From Bacteroidales bacterium M7 (GTDB taxonomy: Bacteria; Bacteroidota; Bacteroidia; Bacteroidales; Muribaculaceae), in NCBI GenBank assembly GCA_001689515.1, contig LUJR01000011.1, positions 1-64,000 on the forward strand: a DNA stretch of 64,000 nt. Direction: 5' to 3'. Below, piece by piece: positions 25,106-32,227 of this stretch; positions within the stretch are counted from its first letter, which is position 1, and each line of letters starts with the position of its first letter. The notes beneath the pieces are model-generated. The model worked only from the letters and a program-made list of their open reading frames with translations, made no database searches and had not been told where the DNA came from. A program made the position numbers and the translations under genes.

Positions 25106-25419
25106 GCAATGCTGTTGAATTAAGGCTCGCGGTATTAACCGCGAGGGGAGCAATAGCCACATGCAAGCAAGCCTTTAGGCTTGTGCAGCTTGTGGAAAAC
25201 GGATTGCAGGGAAAACCGGCGGCGTAGCTGCCGGGGCAACCGCACACATCAGCCCCGGCAGCTACGCCGCCGGAATATTATGGATGGCATTCGACCACAA
25301 GCTGCGCAGACCGTCAGGTCTGCTTGCATGTGGCTACTGCTCCCTTCGCGGTTATACCGCGAAGTCTTACAGCCCCATCCCTACGTTCACATGGTTGCGG
25401 CCTTATTTCAACAGCATTG
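25106..25419. repeat. Compound nested palindrome 1
   Basis: This gap is one large mirror structure of about 315 bases. From outside inward: GCAATGCTGTTGAA pairs with the region ending at 25419; the small palindrome around CGCGG/CCGCG (25127-25145) matches 25344-25364; the CACATGCAAGCA region matches 25315-25344; CAGCTTGTGG matches CCACAAGCTG near 25298. The core is a perfect 22-base pair of arms (25216-25237 and 25252-25273) around a 14-base loop. Several layers are themselves small palindromes. No gene is supported here. Confidence 0.8.
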
Positions 25420-25439
25420 GGACATGCCTTGGCATGTCC
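25420..25439. repeat. REP-like palindrome, copy C
   Basis: GGACATGCC and GGCATGTCC flank TT. It directly abuts the outer arm of compound palindrome 1 and ends 8 bases before the MBL-gene stop codon. The GTAG head is replaced by CATT here. Confidence 0.7.
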
Positions 25440-25446
25440 GTTTCCC

Positions 25447-26091
25447 TTATAAATACGGGTTGCTTGTGGCTTCTGCGGCTATGGTCGTGGGTCTCCCATG
25501 TCCTGGATACACGACTGTAGAGCCTGGCAATGACAGCAATTGGTCAGTGACAGCATTGATGAGCTGAAGATGATTACCGCCCGGAAGATCGGTGCGGCCG
25601 ATGCTCCGCTCAAATAGTGAGTCACCGCTGAAAACGACTCCCGCCTCTTTGCAGTATAGCGCAATTCCACCTGGTGAGTGCCCTGGCACTTGAAGCACCT
25701 CAAAATCAAGCTGACCTACCTTGATGATATCCCTCTGGCGTAGGTCTACTTCTACGTTGAGTGGGCGCAACGCATCAGGATTCATGCCGAACATCTGCGC
25801 CTGTTCGCGGCGGCGTGCGCCGAGCATGCTGTCACCGCTGTTTGCCTCGGTTTTGACATTATATGTGTCAGCTATATGGTCGTTGCCCCACGTGTGGTCA
25901 AGATGCAGGTGTGTGTTGACCATATGGGTCAAGTTCAGGTCGTTGGCGCGGATGAAATCGTCAAACTGCTGCCGTTCGGCGGCATTGTACATCCCGGGAT
26001 CTATCACCATCGCTTCGCGCGTGTCGGTGTCCCAAACCAAGTATGTATTCTCGTCAAACGGATTGAATACGAATGTCTTTATCTTCATCAT
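25447..26091 (-). CDS. MBL-fold metallo-hydrolase
   Basis: The protein has 214 residues and the compact glyoxalase II-like form of the metallo-beta-lactamase fold. The zinc motif THLHLDHTWGN gives His61, His63, Asp65 and His66, with further ligands in VPGHSPGG, FSGDSLFERSIGR and YPGHGRPT. Such proteins usually hydrolyse thioesters such as S-lactoylglutathione, but bacteria lacking glutathione use them on other substrates, so the substrate is open. It lies three bases after rsmG on the same strand and is probably co-transcribed. Confidence 0.9.
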   Translation of the reverse strand: MMKIKTFVFNPFDENTYLVWDTDTREAMVIDPGMYNAAERQQFDDFIRANDLNLTHMVNTHLHLDHTWGNDHIADTYNVKTEANSGDSMLGARRREQAQMFGMNPDALRPLNVEVDLRQRDIIKVGQLDFEVLQVPGHSPGGIALYCKEAGVVFSGDSLFERSIGRTDLPGGNHLQLINAVTDQLLSLPGSTVVYPGHGRPTTIAAEATSNPYL

Positions 26092-26094
26092 AGC

Positions 26095-26724
26095 TCAGAG
26101 TTTGCAATATACTATCTTTTTGGTCTCAAAAAATTCTTCGCTGAAATAGTCGGTTACAGGCACCTCCACTATTGGCAGTCTCATGTCACCCATCTCGCTC
26201 TCCATCTCGCCCCCTTTGAGACATATAAGCCCGTTAGGCAGAGGATTGATATGGCGCGGAGATATGTTGCGGCGTGAGAGCTTGGCGAGTTCGTCAAGGC
26301 GCATCACGGCGCGTGACACCACGAAATCGACTTTGTCGTGATACTCCCCCGAGTCGCCGTGCTGCAGCGTGACATTGGTAAGTCCGATGCGCTCGGCGAT
26401 GTCGGTAGCCACGCGTATCTTCTTGCCGATGCGGTCTATCAGATGCAGGCGTACTTGCGGCCACATGATGGCAAGCGGTATCCCCGGGAAACCTCCCCCG
26501 GTGCCGAGGTCAAGAATCCGGGTCCCCTCTGCCGGCGTGATAAACTTGGCAATGGCGAGCGAGTGGAGCACATGGCGCTCATAGAGGTTGTCGATGTCGC
26601 GCCGCGACACCACGTTGACCTTAGCGTTCCATTCCGCATACAGCTCTCCCAGCGCAGCGATCATCTCCCGCTGCCCCTCGCTCATCTCCGGAAAATACCT
26701 ATATACTATCTCAGGCGAATCCAT
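26095..26724 (-). CDS. rsmG: 16S rRNA (guanine-N7) methyltransferase RsmG
   Basis: RsmG methylates G527 of 16S rRNA using S-adenosylmethionine. The 209 residues are the family length. The SAM-binding loop ILDLGTGGGFPGIPLAI lies at about 68-84. The motif KVNVVSRRDIDNLYERHVLHSL (about 35-56) and VSRAVMRLDELAKL are typical. The C-terminus is short. Loss of rsmG gives low-level streptomycin resistance in other bacteria. The divergent gap upstream holds compound palindrome 2. Confidence 0.95.
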   Translation of the reverse strand: MDSPEIVYRYFPEMSEGQREMIAALGELYAEWNAKVNVVSRRDIDNLYERHVLHSLAIAKFITPAEGTRILDLGTGGGFPGIPLAIMWPQVRLHLIDRIGKKIRVATDIAERIGLTNVTLQHGDSGEYHDKVDFVVSRAVMRLDELAKLSRRNISPRHINPLPNGLICLKGGEMESEMGDMRLPIVEVPVTDYFSEEFFETKKIVYCKL

Positions 26725-26852
26725 ACAGCTATAACAATTTTGACACTGTAAAGGTACATAATATAATCTGAAAAAACTGAATAAGAAAAACAGTAGTAAC
26801 TATCTATGTCGTATTTTTGTTGTACTTTTGTGAAAAGTAACAATGGTTATAT

Positions 26853-26872
26853 GGACATGCCGAGATATGTCC
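26853..26872. repeat. Degenerate REP-like palindrome, copy H
   Basis: GGACATGCC and an altered right arm (GATATGTCC). It lies about 50 bases outside the left end of compound palindrome 2 and may be its outermost layer. Confidence 0.45.
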
Positions 26873-26922
26873 ACATACTGTTGAAACTGGAATATGAACA
26901 CTGAGATAAATACAATGGTGGA

Positions 26923-27200
26923 GGCACGTCGGAGACGTGCCAGTCGTGCGAAACCCCATGCACGGAGCGTATGCGAACGTTCATGGGGTACAATAAAACT
27001 ATCCGTTAAATCAACCTCGGAGAGGTTGAGGCACATCATCTCATGCAGACCACGGCATAGGGTATTAGTCCTTAATGCAGGTAAGATAACATGCCTCAAC
27101 CTCTCCGAGGTTGATTTTAGGGGTGTATCGTGATACCCCATGAACGTTCGCATACGCTCCGTGCATGGGGTTACGCACAGTGGATACGTCTCCGACGTAT
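26923..27200. repeat. Compound nested palindrome 2
   Basis: Three pairs of arms are nested about one centre near 27062. The outer arms are 26923-26941 and 27184-27200, sharing the 13-base core ACGTCGGAGACGT. The middle arms are 26954-26988 and 27136-27170, perfect over 35 bases. The inner arms are 27008-27033 and 27092-27117, perfect over 26 bases. Each arm is also a palindrome by itself (for example CCCCATG/CATGGGG; AACCTC/GAGGTT around GGA). The 551-base gap between rsmG and the CvfB-like gene holds nothing else I can identify. Confidence 0.85.
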
Positions 27201-27275
27201 CTTTCTGCCTGTTTGATTATCAGTTTCAATGACACTATAGCATATCCATATACAAGACAAATTTAGACAATTATT

Positions 27276-28115
27276 ATGATAAAGATAGGTGATTATAACA
27301 CGCTGGCGGTGAAGAAGCTGGTGGATTTCGGGGCGTATCTCGATGGCGGCGATGCCGGGGAGATACTGCTGCCGGCAAGATATATAGACGCTCCTCTACA
27401 GCCGGGTGATGAGATGGAGGTATTCATCTACACTGACAGCGAGGACAGGCTAATCGCTACCACGGAGCATCCTTTCGCAAAGGTGGGTGAGTTCGCATAC
27501 CTGCAGGTTGTGACTGTCAACCGCATCGGGGCTTTCCTTGACTGGGGGCTGCCTAAGAATCTGCTCGTGCCTTTTAGGGAGCAGAAACTCACGATGCGCG
27601 AGGGATGCCAGTATCTCGTGTATGTGTATCTTGACGATGCTTCTAAACGTGTGGCTGCCTCTGCCAAGATCGAGAAATTCCTTGGCAATGTGATGCCAGA
27701 GTATGCCAAGGGTGCAGAGGTCGATGCTCTTGTCATAGCCCATGAGGATCCGGGCTACCGTGTGATTGTCGACAATCTCCACCGTGGCATCATCTATGAC
27801 AATGAGATATATTCACCCCTTGAAATCGGCTCTACGATACGCGCCAAGGTCAAGCAGGTGCGCCGCGACGGCAAAATTGACCTGACTCTCAACGAGAAAG
27901 TTGGAGAGCGCATAAGCCCTGTGGCTGACCATATCCTTGAGCTTATCAATGACTCAGCCGACCATGTGCTTGTGCTCCACGATCATTCTTCACCTGAGGA
28001 AATAAAGGCGCGTCTGCATTGCAGCAAGAAGGACTTCAAGCGCGCTGTCGGACAGCTCTACAAAGCCCACAAGATCGTCATCCTCCCCGATGACGGAGGT
28101 CTCACTCTCCCTTAA
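27276..28115 (+). CDS. cvfB: S1-domain RNA-binding protein, CvfB family
   Basis: The 279 residues form the CvfB/YitL layout: consecutive S1-like OB folds (about 1-62, 65-130 and 140-210; KLVDFGAYLD, NRIGAFLDWGLPKNLLVPF, RGIIYDNEIYSPLEIG). A C-terminal winged-helix part follows (about 220-279, KARLHCSKKDFKRAVGQLYKAH). CvfB proteins bind RNA and affect virulence-gene expression in Staphylococcus aureus; the role in Bacteroidetes is not known to me. The gene is divergent from rsmG across the large palindrome. Confidence 0.88.
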   Translation: MIKIGDYNTLAVKKLVDFGAYLDGGDAGEILLPARYIDAPLQPGDEMEVFIYTDSEDRLIATTEHPFAKVGEFAYLQVVTVNRIGAFLDWGLPKNLLVPFREQKLTMREGCQYLVYVYLDDASKRVAASAKIEKFLGNVMPEYAKGAEVDALVIAHEDPGYRVIVDNLHRGIIYDNEIYSPLEIGSTIRAKVKQVRRDGKIDLTLNEKVGERISPVADHILELINDSADHVLVLHDHSSPEEIKARLHCSKKDFKRAVGQLYKAHKIVILPDDGGLTLP

Positions 28116-28127
28116 TATATTCCCATT

Positions 28128-28204
28128 GTAGGGACATGCCGTGGCATGTCAGCATCACAGGCGTATGTAAATCAGTCGGCGGACATGCCACGGCATGTCC
28201 CTAC
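28128..28204. repeat. Paired REP-like palindromes, copy D
   Basis: A GTAG-headed palindrome (28128-28150) and its mirror copy ending in CTAC (28181-28204) face each other across 30 bases. It fills the convergent gap between the CvfB-like gene and gluQ. The last CTAC overlaps the gluQ stop: read on the minus strand, the TAG of GTAG is the stop codon. Confidence 0.85.
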
Positions 28205-29130
28205 AGATTGAGCAATGCTTTGTGTGGAAGGTTGGCTGCTTCTGCTGCCATGGCGAGGACTTCGTGGGGAGTGTAGGTGCGGCGTAGCTGCTCCATGGAT
28301 AGGCTGTGGTCGCGTTTGCTAAGGCGGATGCCTGAGGAGTTGCGCACGAGGGGGAAGTGTAGGTAGTGGCGTGGAGAAGGCAGTCCGAGTTGCTGCATGA
28401 CGTAGAGCTGCTGGGCGGTGGAGAGGAGCAGATCTTCGCCGCGTACTACTTCGGTCATGCCCATCAGTGCATCGTCGATGGCAACTGCAAACTGATATGC
28501 CCAGGCTCCGTCGCGCCGCTTGACCACGAAATCGCCGCAATGGTTAGCCAATGACACTGTCTGCCGTCCGCATATCAGGTCATCAAATGCCACGATGCCG
28601 CTGTGCGCATCTTCGTTTCCTGGATAAGGTGGCACCATCAGCCGTAAAGTATTGCCTGTCAATTCTAAGCCGTATGTCAGTCCGGTTGGGCGACACTTGC
28701 CGCTGTAGACGATATGGCCGTCAGACTCGTGCGGTGCTTGGGTCGCCATCAGTTCGGCTCGTGTGCATCGGCAGGGATACACAATGCCTCGCTCGCAGAG
28801 CTGTGCGAGATACTCCTCATATATCTCTCCGCGCTGGCTCTGATAGTAGGGACCTTCGTCCCATTGCAGTCCGAGCCAGCTGAGGTCGTCCATAAGCATG
28901 TCGGCATACTGCTGCTTGGAGCGTTGTGGGTCTATATCCTCGATGCGGAGTATCCATTTGCCGCCTTTTGATTTCACCGACAGATATGACAGCAGTGCGG
29001 CAACAATATTGCCCAGGTGCATGCGCCCCGTAGGTGAAGGGGCGAACCGTCCACGAGCCGAAGGGTCAGGAGTGGCATTGGCGAGTATATCGGCTAACTC
29101 TTTCAATCTTCTTTGCTGATTACGGGGCAA
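28201..29130 (-). CDS. gluQ: Glutamyl-queuosine tRNA(Asp) synthetase
   Basis: GluQRS attaches glutamate to the queuosine base at position 34 of tRNA-Asp. The 309 residues are a truncated glutamyl-tRNA synthetase without the anticodon-binding domain. The HIGH-type motif is APSPTGRMHLGN (about 30-41), the zinc ligands lie around YPCRCTR and GKCR, and the KMSKS-type motif is IRLSKRDHS (about 274). Its start overlaps the end of bioD by 28 bases. Another queuosine gene, queA, is at 48287. The stop codon lies inside a REP-like repeat. Confidence 0.92.
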   Translation of the reverse strand: MPRNQQRRLKELADILANATPDPSARGRFAPSPTGRMHLGNIVAALLSYLSVKSKGGKWILRIEDIDPQRSKQQYADMLMDDLSWLGLQWDEGPYYQSQRGEIYEEYLAQLCERGIVYPCRCTRAELMATQAPHESDGHIVYSGKCRPTGLTYGLELTGNTLRLMVPPYPGNEDAHSGIVAFDDLICGRQTVSLANHCGDFVVKRRDGAWAYQFAVAIDDALMGMTEVVRGEDLLLSTAQQLYVMQQLGLPSPRHYLHFPLVRNSSGIRLSKRDHSLSMEQLRRTYTPHEVLAMAAEAANLPHKALLNL

Positions 29131-29747
29131 TCTGTCATCTCCACTCCGGGGAAATGCTTGCAGAGGTATTGGGTGATGTATCGGTGAGTGTCGGGAGCGA
29201 TGACCTTGTCGGTGTCAAAATATTTGTTGTAGATGACGCGATCGAGTTTCAGTCTTCGCGCAGCGATGGCTTCCAATGATAGTATGGTGTGGCTTATAGA
29301 GCCGAGGCGCCCATTGGTAACGAGTATCACCGGCAGGTCGTGTTCTACAGGGTAGTCGATGGTAAGCATGTCGTCACTCAGCGGCACCATCAGTCCGCCC
29401 GCACCTTCTATCAGCACCACATCGTAGCGCGATTCAAGCAGCGCGCGTGACCGCTCTATGGCACCAAAGTCTATAGGACGGCGGTCAATCATAGCTGACA
29501 GATGAGGTGAAGCAGGGTAGGTATATATGACAGGTGCGGTCGTGAGGTCGGCATCTTCGGGCAGTTCATGACCCATGATGCGACGGTGCACTTCTATGTC
29601 TTCGGAGCGACCTGTATTGCCGGTCTGGATGAATTTCATTGTGGCTACTTTCTTGCCCGACTCAGCAAGGGTCTTTGCCAGCCAGCCAGTGACGTAGCTT
29701 TTGCCGGCATCGGTGTCTATGCCTGATATGAATATTGATTTTGACAT
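29103..29747 (-). CDS. bioD: Dethiobiotin synthetase
   Basis: BioD closes the ureido ring of biotin: DAPA plus CO2 and ATP give dethiobiotin. The 214 residues have the P-loop GIDTDAGKSYVTG (about 9-21) and the IEGAGGLMVPL motif (about 114-124). It lies two bases after bioGC and overlaps gluQ, so the order bioF-bioGC-bioD-gluQ is one transcription unit. bioA and bioB are not in the window. Confidence 0.94.
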   Translation of the reverse strand: MSKSIFISGIDTDAGKSYVTGWLAKTLAESGKKVATMKFIQTGNTGRSEDIEVHRRIMGHELPEDADLTTAPVIYTYPASPHLSAMIDRRPIDFGAIERSRALLESRYDVVLIEGAGGLMVPLSDDMLTIDYPVEHDLPVILVTNGRLGSISHTILSLEAIAARRLKLDRVIYNKYFDTDKVIAPDTHRYITQYLCKHFPGVEMTDCPVISKED

Positions 29748-29749
29748 AT

Positions 29750-31096
29750 CTATATCTTTTTGAGAATGAAATATGTGGGATGGTAGGTCAGTGTCAGCTT
29801 ATCGGCGTGCTCCATCTCAGACAGCAAGCGGCGTGTGATACCTACAGTCTGGCGCGATGATATGCCGTTGACCCCTGTCAGTCTGAGATGGGAAAGCATT
29901 TCGCGCATGCTCTCAAAACTGATAGTCATTGTCTCCTCGTCGGCTGCCACAAACTGCAAATCAATTGGGAGTAACTTTGCAAAGTCCTCTACTGCGTGAT
30001 AATAAAGCGACTTCGGGACAATGCCGTCAAGCTCGCTGAAATGCTGATTTCCGAAGCCTGACAGTATCATCATGCCTCCAGACGGAAGCGATGACGCAGC
30101 ATGTTGTAGAAACCTCCTCGGAGAGTTGAACCACTGCATTGCTGAAGCTGTCACTATCGTGTCGCACTTGGCTGATGTAAACGTGTGCGTCTCGGCATCG
30201 CCGATTGTGACACCGTCAAAGCTCGGATACAGGTCTACAAGATGAGCATGGGTGCACCATGGCTCATTAATGTAGTGCTCGGTCATAAATCCGCAACCCA
30301 CGCCAAATTCAAGGATGCTCTGCTGCGTCCTGTCGTCATGTTTGCGCCAAAGTTCAAACAGGTGTCGTGCTATATGCCGTTGTACGCTTGCTTCCTGCGG
30401 ATAAGTGGTTGATGCGGCTGAAAACCGTTCTCCGATCAGTGACTTGTCGCGTATATGGAGGTCAAGGATGCGCTGAAAGTCGGGTAGATGACTGCCCTCG
30501 GTCTCGGTGACGCACGGATGTCCTTCCCAGGCATGCCTTTGATTGGCAGATGGAATGATGAGGTCGTTGTCACCGATGATCACTCGGTCAAATATCAGAG
30601 GAGACTGACGGGATGCGCCGTTGTCGCGTATCGCCTCTAATTCGGGACGTAGCGTAGCGAAGTCGCGCTTTGGGGAGCATTGCACAAATTGACGGTATAT
30701 GGCAGCCGAACCGCACACTCTCCGATAGAATTTGGCGAGGCTTGCCTCTGTCAGCCCTTCAAGCGTGGCTTGGAAGATATTCTCAGGTATGCCATATTGG
30801 TCATCTATCGGTGTCATGGTACCGTTTACGGCTATGGCTGCGGTCACAGGTAGTTGCCTGTTGTGGTGGATGAATTCGGCGGCGGCAGGTACGCCCCATG
30901 ACCACGCTATGATGCATACCTCCTCGTAACCATCAAGCATGCTTATATCGGCAGCAGTGTCACGGTAGTCATATGCCACATAGATGTCGTAACCTTCCTT
31001 GCGCAACGTGGCAAACGGATGCGCATCCATCGCCCATCCGGCAAAAATCACCACGGCTCTCGTTGCCTCTGATTTATGTATGCGCTCAATGATCAT
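29750..31096 (-). CDS. Fused BioG esterase and BioC methyltransferase
   Basis: The 448 residues join two enzymes of pimelate-moiety synthesis. The N-terminal part (1 to about 210) is a BioG-type alpha/beta hydrolase (pimeloyl-ACP methyl ester esterase) with nucleophile Ser66 in AWSWGVPAA. The C-terminal part (about 225-448) is BioC, the malonyl-ACP O-methyltransferase, with SAM loop ILEFGVGCGFMTEHY at about 258. BioC masks the acyl end with a methyl group so that fatty acid synthesis can extend it; BioG removes it. Having both steps in one chain is known from Bacteroides, from memory. It overlaps bioF by four bases. Confidence 0.9.
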   Translation of the reverse strand: MIIERIHKSEATRAVVIFAGWAMDAHPFATLRKEGYDIYVAYDYRDTAADISMLDGYEEVCIIAWSWGVPAAAEFIHHNRQLPVTAAIAVNGTMTPIDDQYGIPENIFQATLEGLTEASLAKFYRRVCGSAAIYRQFVQCSPKRDFATLRPELEAIRDNGASRQSPLIFDRVIIGDNDLIIPSANQRHAWEGHPCVTETEGSHLPDFQRILDLHIRDKSLIGERFSAASTTYPQEASVQRHIARHLFELWRKHDDRTQQSILEFGVGCGFMTEHYINEPWCTHAHLVDLYPSFDGVTIGDAETHTFTSAKCDTIVTASAMQWFNSPRRFLQHAASSLPSGGMMILSGFGNQHFSELDGIVPKSLYYHAVEDFAKLLPIDLQFVAADEETMTISFESMREMLSHLRLTGVNGISSRQTVGITRRLLSEMEHADKLTLTYHPTYFILKKI

Positions 31097-32211
31097 GGCT
31101 GGCAGATTTTCAATATCTTTTCAGAAACCATGTCTACTTGGTCGTATGTCATGGATGCATTGAGACTTATGCGGAGCCGTTCGGTTCCCGGGGGGACTGT
31201 CGGTGTGCGTATCGGCAGTATTTTGATGCCTTGGTCAAGCAGCGCACGTGAGATTTCAAGTGTTCGCACCGCATCGCCTATGATATATGGCACAATCTGT
31301 GTGCCTGCATCTAATCCGAGATTTTGACGCATACGTGCCGAGATTTCAGCCAGATGGGCGCGACGGTCATCCAGGCACATGCTGTGATTTAGTACAAACA
31401 GGCTCCAGGCTGCCGACATGGGGGGGATGGCGGTAGAGAAGATAAAGCTGCGGCAGCGGTTGACTGCCACATCGCGTAGGGTAGGTGACATGATGGCAAA
31501 TGCTCCCTGCGAGGCAAGTGCTTTGCCGAATGTTCCCACGATGATATCCACCATGTCGCCTTTGGGAGTGTCGGCAACCACGCCAAGACCATTGTGTCCG
31601 ATGCAACCTACAGCGTGAGCCTCGTCGATATACAGCATCACATTGTCATGGCGGCGTTTTATGTCGATAAGAGCTTCTATCGGCGCTATGTCCCCATCCA
31701 TGCTGTAGACGCTTTCGGCGATAATCCATATGCGGGCATCGGGCATTTCGGTGCGGTAGCGGTTGATGAGACGCTCAAGATGTGCGGTGTCGTTATGCCG
31801 CCAGCGGGCATGGGTTGCATCACTCAGTTTCATGCCGTCGATGATGCTTGCGTGCACGAGCTTGTCGGCGAGTATGATGTCACTTGCATCGGTCAGCCCA
31901 CTTATCAGCCCGGTGTTGGCATGGTAGCCTGAATTGAACAGGAGTGCCGGACGCCCATATAATTCGCCAAGCCGATCCTCGAGCGCACTGTATTGTCGTT
32001 GGCTCCCTGCAAGCAGCCGTGCGGCTGAGGATGTCATAGGTATGGATAGGTGGTCAGATGATGCGAAGAAGCTCTGTTGCAGCATCGGGTCAGCGGCATA
32101 GCCCATATAGTCGTTTGATGACAGGTCTATGACCGTCGCGGTCTGTTCGGTCGGGATGGCGCGTAGGTTGCCTGAGGAGGAGAGACGGTCTAATAGTGAT
32201 TGATAGTCCAT
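31093..32211 (-). CDS. bioF: 8-amino-7-oxononanoate synthase
   Basis: BioF condenses pimeloyl-ACP with alanine using pyridoxal phosphate. From the ATG at 32211 the protein has 372 residues. SSNDYMGYA lies near the start, the substrate-pocket motif is DEAHAVGCIGHNG (about 190), and the PLP lysine is in VGTFGKALASQGAF (about 222). The in-frame ATG at 32361 is rejected because its first 50 residues lie within sprA and match no BioF. The gap to sprA is 16 bases, so it could be read with sprA. Confidence 0.93.
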   Translation of the reverse strand: MDYQSLLDRLSSSGNLRAIPTEQTATVIDLSSNDYMGYAADPMLQQSFFASSDHLSIPMTSSAARLLAGSQRQYSALEDRLGELYGRPALLFNSGYHANTGLISGLTDASDIILADKLVHASIIDGMKLSDATHARWRHNDTAHLERLINRYRTEMPDARIWIIAESVYSMDGDIAPIEALIDIKRRHDNVMLYIDEAHAVGCIGHNGLGVVADTPKGDMVDIIVGTFGKALASQGAFAIMSPTLRDVAVNRCRSFIFSTAIPPMSAAWSLFVLNHSMCLDDRRAHLAEISARMRQNLGLDAGTQIVPYIIGDAVRTLEISRALLDQGIKILPIRTPTVPPGTERLRISLNASMTYDQVDMVSEKILKICQP

Positions 32212-32227
32212 TTCTGTTGGGAGGCTG

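Noticed and set aside
25181..25567. Plus-strand frame of 128 codons between the TIGR02757-type and MBL genes
   Set aside because: It is created by compound palindrome 1 and runs into the opposite strand of the MBL gene; no protein-like features are present.
26800..27153. Minus-strand frame of 117 codons between rsmG and the cvfB-like gene
   Set aside because: It consists of the nested inverted repeats; its translation contains mirrored fragments such as TSERLRHVILPA that come from the repeat arms.
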